Below the pieces are notes generated by a model. The model did not search any database. It was not told the DNA's origin and worked only from the letters and a program-made list of their open reading frames with translations. Position numbers and translations under genes: made by a program. Of a stretch of 10,157 nucleotides of DNA, positions 6,668 through 10,157 are shown piece by piece. Origin of the DNA: Prolixibacteraceae bacterium UBA5740. GTDB lineage: Bacteria; Bacteroidota; Bacteroidia; Bacteroidales; Prolixibacteraceae. The stretch spans positions 1 to 10,157 of the forward strand of contig DIFU01000072.1 of NCBI GenBank assembly GCA_002419285.1, in the 5' to 3' direction. Positions within the stretch are counted from its first letter, which is position 1. The number at the start of each line of letters is the position of its first letter.

Positions 6668-6675
6668 TATCTTTG
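6668..6675 (+). promoter_or_regulatory. Probable -7 element of mdh
   Basis: TATCTTTG is an exact TAnnTTTG match, giving a leader of about 65 bases. At the -33 position only TTCG (6642-6645) is seen, which could explain a need for the upstream CRP-like site. Confidence 0.55.
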
Positions 6676-6745
6676 TCGTCCATCAGTAAACAAACTGAAA
6701 ATAAATTGGTTATATTAATAGTTTCAAATTAAAAAAATCTCATTC

Positions 6746-7681
6746 ATGAAAGTAACAGTAGTCGGAGCCGGCAATGTGGGAGCTACCTGCGCCCAGGTTA
6801 TTGCACAGAAGAATATTGTACAGGAAGTGGTTCTTGTGGATATCAAGGAAGGCGTCGCTGAGGGTAAATCGCTCGATTTATGGCAGACTGCCCCAGTCAA
6901 TTATTATGATACCCGGTTGATCGGTTCAACCAACGATTACTCAAAAACTGCAGGATCGGATGTGGTCGTGATAACTTCAGGCGTGCCGAGAAAACCCGGA
7001 ATGAGCCGAGACGACTTAATTTCCATCAATGCTGGGATTGTTAAGAGTGTAACAGAAAATGTAGTTAAATACAGCCCGAATACCATCATTATCGTTGTCT
7101 CTAATCCCCTCGACGTGATGACCTATGCGGCCTATGCAAGTGCCAAGCTTCCAAAGACACGTGTGATTGGTATGGCTGGTATCCTTGATACTGCCCGCTA
7201 CCGTGCTTTCCTGGCTGAAGCATTGGATGTCTCCCCACGCGATATTCAGGCACTCCTGATGGGTGGCCATGGTGATACCATGGTACCACTGCCCCGTTAT
7301 ACCACCGTTTCGGGTATTCCGGTAACCGAACTCATTGACGAGGAACGTCTGGATGCCATCGTAAAAAGGACCATTAATGGTGGTGGTGAACTTGTTAACC
7401 TGATGGGGACCTCTGCCTGGTATGCTCCGGGGTCGGCTGCTGCTCAGATGGTCGAAGCAATTGTTCTCGACCAGAAAAGGATATTCCCCTGCTGCGTGAA
7501 GCTCGAAGGTGAATACGGACTAAGCGACATGTTCGTGGGTGTACCTGTTAAGCTTGGTAAAAACGGGGTTGAGCAGGTAGTGGAAGTTTCACTGAATGAA
7601 GGTGAAAAGGAACTTTTGAATAATTCAGCAAAAGCCGTCAAGAAGATTATGGAAATTCTGGATGGAATGAATATTCTTTAA
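6746..7681 (+). CDS. mdh: Malate dehydrogenase, LDH-like type
   Basis: This enzyme interconverts malate and oxaloacetate with NAD in the TCA cycle and is cytosolic. The protein has 311 residues, normal for the LDH-like MDH of Bacteroidota. The Rossmann motif GAGNVGA is at 7-13, and D32 at the end of the second strand favours NAD over NADP. The substrate loop PRKPGMSRDD (81-90) carries R82 and R88; arginine at the first of these marks malate rather than lactate specificity. VSNPLD (118-123) contains N120, GILDTARYR (145-153) contains D148 and R151, and GGHGDTMVPL (173-182) contains the catalytic H175. The start is supported by the family N-terminus MKVTVVGAG. It has its own promoter region and terminator, so it is probably transcribed alone. 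The bases before the ATG are A/T-rich with no Shine-Dalgarno sequence. Confidence 0.97.
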   Translation: MKVTVVGAGNVGATCAQVIAQKNIVQEVVLVDIKEGVAEGKSLDLWQTAPVNYYDTRLIGSTNDYSKTAGSDVVVITSGVPRKPGMSRDDLISINAGIVKSVTENVVKYSPNTIIIVVSNPLDVMTYAAYASAKLPKTRVIGMAGILDTARYRAFLAEALDVSPRDIQALLMGGHGDTMVPLPRYTTVSGIPVTELIDEERLDAIVKRTINGGGELVNLMGTSAWYAPGSAAAQMVEAIVLDQKRIFPCCVKLEGEYGLSDMFVGVPVKLGKNGVEQVVEVSLNEGEKELLNNSAKAVKKIMEILDGMNIL

Positions 7682-7717
7682 TTCCAGGATTTAACTCAAA
7701 GTATTATACCTGATAAT

Positions 7718-7757
7718 AAAGCGGATGGTTCACGACAGACTATCCGCTTTTGTTTTT
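7718..7757 (+). terminator. Rho-independent terminator of mdh
   Basis: AAAGCGGAT (7718-7726) pairs perfectly with ATCCGCTTT (7742-7750) around a 15-base loop. TGTTTTT follows. It begins 37 bases after the mdh stop codon. Confidence 0.8.
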
Positions 7758-7779
7758 CCGGTCTGAGTCAAATTGAGAA

Positions 7780-7812
7780 TTTGAAATCTTCCAGGTAATT
7801 GCATTAGCTTTG
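7780..7812 (+). promoter_or_regulatory. Promoter of the aspartic protease gene
   Basis: TTTG (7780-7783), 21 bases, then TAGCTTTG (7805-7812) gives both elements of the Bacteroidota promoter at good spacing. The -7 element covers the GTG at 7812, which argues that translation begins at the ATG at 7839. Confidence 0.65.
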
Positions 7813-7838
7813 TGTCTGATTTCCTTAAAGAAATTTCG

Positions 7839-8318
7839 ATGAAATATGTCATTCCTCTTGAGTTGGTCGAACTTGAAGACCATAATTACCACCTGACGGT
7901 CACCTCCCGCTTTGAAAGTGGAAAGGATGGTATGTGGATCATTGATTCGGGTGCCTCCAAGACGGTTTTCGATGAATCACTGAAAGAACTTTACGTGCCT
8001 GTCAGCATGGACGAAACAATACAGATTCAGTCGGCGGGGATTGGTGAAGGTCGGCTCGAAACCACCCTGGGTGAATTAAGTCCCTTTTTGCTCGGCGAGT
8101 ATAAACATCCTGCACTGCAGGTAGCCTTGATTGATCTTTCCCATATCAATAAACTTTATTATCATGTGACCTCCAGAGAAATATGCGGACTGATCGGGAG
8201 CGACTTCCTTCTTTCACACCGGGCCATCATCGACTATGGCAAATTGGAATTGGTGCTGCATAAAAAAGCCAAACCGCAAGAAAAAGATTCTGAAAAGCTT
8301 CCCCTTTGCGATAGTTGA
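7839..8318 (+). CDS. Retropepsin-like (clan AA) aspartic protease, single domain
   Basis: The protein has 159 residues from the chosen ATG. MWIIDSGASKTVFD (residues 32-45) contains the catalytic D36-S-G-A-S motif, and ICGLIGSDFLLSHRAIIDY (115-133) is the hydrophobic-hydrophobic-Gly region and closing strand seen in retroviral-type and bacterial clan AA proteases. There is only one DSG motif, so an active enzyme would need to form a dimer with the two aspartates facing each other. No signal peptide or membrane segment is visible, so it is predicted to be cytosolic, and the C-terminal tail (about 142-159) is charged and probably disordered. The upstream GTG at 7812 is rejected because it falls inside the promoter. 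The substrate is unknown. Such genes are scattered in Bacteroidota without an established role, and no retroelement genes accompany it. Confidence 0.8.
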   Translation: MKYVIPLELVELEDHNYHLTVTSRFESGKDGMWIIDSGASKTVFDESLKELYVPVSMDETIQIQSAGIGEGRLETTLGELSPFLLGEYKHPALQVALIDLSHINKLYYHVTSREICGLIGSDFLLSHRAIIDYGKLELVLHKKAKPQEKDSEKLPLCDS

Positions 8319-8336
8319 TGTTTTTTTCAGGCTATC

Positions 8337-8367
8337 TTGTTATCTCTCATCACATTTTTTATATTTG
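8337..8367 (+). promoter_or_regulatory. Promoter of the small His-rich protein gene
   Basis: TTG (8337-8339), 20 bases, then TATATTTG (8360-8367) matches the phylum consensus. It begins 18 bases after the protease stop codon and gives a leader of about 50 bases to the ATG at 8425. Confidence 0.65.
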
Positions 8368-8424
8368 CGTCCGTCAAAGGAAGAAAATTTGAAACTTGGA
8401 AAGTACATATCACGGAACCTCATA

Positions 8425-8790
8425 ATGAGGCTGGGAGTTTTCCTGGTTCTCGTTATGCTTGCCTGGATGTATGATTCTGGTCAACATGAATCTTTACGAA
8501 TACCGGTTCCTGCAGAAACTGAAGATCAGGCACCGCTTGAACACTCCTTGTTATACTATTGTAATCCGGTTACGGTTCTATCCTACAAAGTACCGGTTCA
8601 GAAATTTTCAATCAGGAAATTTTCGGAAGATCATCTGAATTTCAGGCTGATGTTTCATCATACCGCATTGGCTTTTCATGTTCTGAAAACAGAATCTCCC
8701 TGTGGCTATTTTGATATGGCCGTCCGGAATCTCACTTCATTCCGGCATTATCATTTTTCTTCACCCGACGATCAGCCTCCATTGGGTTGA
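8425..8790 (+). CDS. Unrecognised small membrane-anchored or exported His-rich protein
   Basis: I do not recognise this protein. From the ATG at 8425 it has 121 residues. It has a short basic start (MR) and a hydrophobic run LGVFLVLVMLAWM (3-15) that could be a membrane anchor or signal sequence; no clear lipobox or signal-peptidase site is seen. The rest is soluble, with two cysteines (C46 in YYCNP and C93 in SPCGYF), eight histidines (including FHH at 77-79 and RHYH at 107-110) and the C-terminal SSPDDQPPLG. The Cys/His content could suggest metal binding or a disulfide outside the cytoplasm, but this is inference only. The frame stays open back to 8236, inside the protease gene, yet that extension lies upstream of a good promoter. 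A TTG at 8389 is a weaker alternative start. It lies 99 bp before secD and may share its transcript. Confidence 0.6.
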   Translation: MRLGVFLVLVMLAWMYDSGQHESLRIPVPAETEDQAPLEHSLLYYCNPVTVLSYKVPVQKFSIRKFSEDHLNFRLMFHHTALAFHVLKTESPCGYFDMAVRNLTSFRHYHFSSPDDQPPLG

Positions 8791-8837
8791 TATTTCCGTC
8801 ATTTCAGTGAAGGTTGCCGGCTCCTACACCGGTAGTC

Positions 8838-8854
8838 TGAATGCATTTCATTCA
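8838..8854. repeat. Small hairpin before secD
   Basis: TGAATG (8838-8843) and CATTCA (8849-8854) form a 6-bp stem with a 5-base loop, 35 bases before the secD ATG. No T-tract follows. It could be a weak leader structure or chance. Confidence 0.25.
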
Positions 8855-8889
8855 AAGAATTAATAATTAACCATCTTAAATTTTTATTC

Positions 8890-10157
8890 ATGCAAAACAA
8901 AGGTGCAATTCTGACATTTGCCATCTTGCTTGCCGCTGTCTGTTTCTATCAGCTGACCTTTACCTTTAAGGCAGGTCAGGTAGAAAAGCAGGCCAAAGAA
9001 TTCGCGCAGGGAGATCCGGCAAAAGAGTATGTCTACCTCGATTCCATTTCGGGTGAGACTGTATACAATTTTTTGGGACTTAAAAAGTTCACCTACAAAG
9101 AAGTAAAAGAGCTTGAACTGAACCTGGGCCTCGACCTCAAGGGCGGTATGAATGTTACCCTTGAAGTATCGGTCGTTGATGTGATCCGGGCGCTTGCCAA
9201 TTACAATCCTGATACCACCTTCAATTCGGCTCTCGCAAGAGCTAGCCAGATGCAGAGAAGCAGTACCCAGGATTTTGTGACCCTGTTTGGCCAGGCTTTC
9301 CAGGAGATTGATCCGAATGCCCAGTTGGCAGCCATATTCAATACCTTGGAACTTCGTGAAAGAGTGGCCTTTAATTCGACTAACGCCGAGGTCCTGGATG
9401 TGATTCGTGAAGAAACTGATGCTGCCATTGACAACTCTTTCAATATTCTTAGAACCCGTATCGACCGGTTCGGTGTAGCCCAGCCCAATATCCAGCAGCT
9501 GCAAACCCGCGGTCGTATCCTGGTTGAACTTCCTGGTATCGATAACCCGGAAAGGGTAAGAAAACTGCTCCAGGGAACTGCACAGCTTGAATTCTGGGAA
9601 ACTTATGAGAATCAGGAAGTATATCCTTATCTTATTCAGGCTAACCAAAGGCTAAGGGAAATCACAGCTCAGCAAGCTGAAACAACTGAGTCTGGCGATT
9701 CTTCTGAGGTAGCAGAAATTGTGGAACCTGGTGTTGAAGCCTCCGAAGCCGTCAGTGATTCTGCAACCGGTGAATCTGTTGCCTCCCTTTTGGAGGAACT
9801 CCAAAGTGATTCAACAGGCCTCACTTCTACAGGTGAAAGTGATCTGGAAAACTTCAGGAAAGAATTTCCGCTATTTGCAATTCTGTCACCCAGCACTGAC
9901 CAGATGGGAAACCTTTTCCCCGGACCGGTTGTGGGGATAGCACATTTCAAGGATACGGCAGAAATTAACACCATTCTGGCCAGGGAACAGATACGAAATA
10001 TTTTCCCAAGGAACATGCTTTTCCGCTGGACTGCAAACGCTGTGGATGAAACCGGAAATTTCTTTCGCCTAATTGCCCTGAAATCAACAACCCGTGATGC
10101 TATGGCTCCCCTTACCGGAGATGCCATTACTGATGCCCGTCAGGATTTTGACCAGTT
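8890..10157 (+). CDS. secD: Protein translocase subunit SecD, probably the SecD half of a SecDF fusion (3' truncated)
   Basis: The frame is open from the ATG at 8890 to the window end (about 422 residues), so the C-terminus is missing. SecD/SecDF is an inner-membrane RND-type protein that uses the proton gradient to help pull proteins through SecYEG. Residues about 5-26 are the first membrane helix. LGLDLKGGM (79-87) is the conserved SecD D1 motif. ILRTRIDRFGVAQPNI (186-201), RILVELPGIDNPERVRKLL and TAQLEFWE are the usual P1-domain blocks. Residues about 258-318 are an acidic Ser/Thr/Glu-rich low-complexity insertion within the periplasmic part. FPGPVVGIAHFKDTAEIN follows. Bacteroidota normally carry a fused SecDF of about 1,000 residues, but the fusion cannot be seen here. 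No clear promoter was found in 8791-8889; read-through from 8367 is possible. Confidence 0.95.
   Translation, partial: MQNKGAILTFAILLAAVCFYQLTFTFKAGQVEKQAKEFAQGDPAKEYVYLDSISGETVYNFLGLKKFTYKEVKELELNLGLDLKGGMNVTLEVSVVDVIRALANYNPDTTFNSALARASQMQRSSTQDFVTLFGQAFQEIDPNAQLAAIFNTLELRERVAFNSTNAEVLDVIREETDAAIDNSFNILRTRIDRFGVAQPNIQQLQTRGRILVELPGIDNPERVRKLLQGTAQLEFWETYENQEVYPYLIQANQRLREITAQQAETTESGDSSEVAEIVEPGVEASEAVSDSATGESVASLLEELQSDSTGLTSTGESDLENFRKEFPLFAILSPSTDQMGNLFPGPVVGIAHFKDTAEINTILAREQIRNIFPRNMLFRWTANAVDETGNFFRLIALKSTTRDAMAPLTGDAITDARQDFDQ

Noticed and set aside
8236..8424. Start of the small His-rich protein inside the protease gene
   Set aside because: The extension overlaps the protease frame and lies upstream of a good promoter at 8337-8367; a start at 8425 puts the hydrophobic anchor at the N-terminus.
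8884..9648. Minus-strand open frame of 254 codons
   Set aside because: It is antisense to secD, whose plus-strand product carries clear SecD motifs throughout; the antisense product has no family features.
9669..10127. Minus-strand open frame of 152 codons
   Set aside because: It is antisense to secD; the Ser/Arg-rich composition is typical of a reversed acidic coding stretch.

Overview
The window looks like chromosomal DNA from a member of the Bacteroidota, most likely the Bacteroidales/Marinilabiliales side of the phylum. Three things point there: repeated matches to the Bacteroidota -7 promoter element TAnnTTTG upstream of genes, start codons preceded by A/T-rich sequence instead of Shine-Dalgarno motifs, and protein types common in the phylum (GlnRS, LytS/LytTR pair with LiaF-like proteins, LDH-like malate dehydrogenase, and what is probably a SecDF fusion). 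This assignment is inferred from motifs and not from a database search.

Layout. 1-392: 3' end of an acidic protein with YD/MORN-like repeats (+). 499-621: tRNA-Cys(GCA) on the minus strand with its own terminator and a probable promoter at 685-713. 734-1093: folB (dihydroneopterin aldolase, minus), divergent from glnS (glutaminyl-tRNA synthetase, 1289-2995, +), which ends at a strong hairpin terminator. 3095-3519: a gene-free stretch holding a long inverted repeat and phased ATGGTAAA repeats. 3520-6477: a four-gene operon (+) of two related LiaI/LiaF-type membrane proteins, a LytS/YehU-type sensor kinase and a LytTR response regulator. 6746-7681: mdh, preceded by a CRP/FNR-like palindrome and followed by a terminator. 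7839-8318: a soluble retropepsin-like aspartic protease. 8425-8790: an unrecognised His-rich protein with an N-terminal membrane anchor. 8890-end: the 5' part of secD or secDF, running off the window.

How the genes relate. Most of the window is housekeeping: cysteine and glutamine tRNA charging, folate synthesis, the TCA cycle and Sec export. The part with regulatory interest is the membrane-stress-like module at 3520-6477. By analogy with LiaF/LytSR and related systems, the multi-pass proteins and the kinase probably sense envelope state, and the LytTR regulator acts on DNA. The phased repeats at 3222-3264 are a candidate target for it. No insertion sequence, CRISPR array, phage or integrase gene was seen, and nothing here amounts to a clearly new system. 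The best leads are the phased repeats, the unrecognised His-rich protein and the stand-alone aspartic protease.
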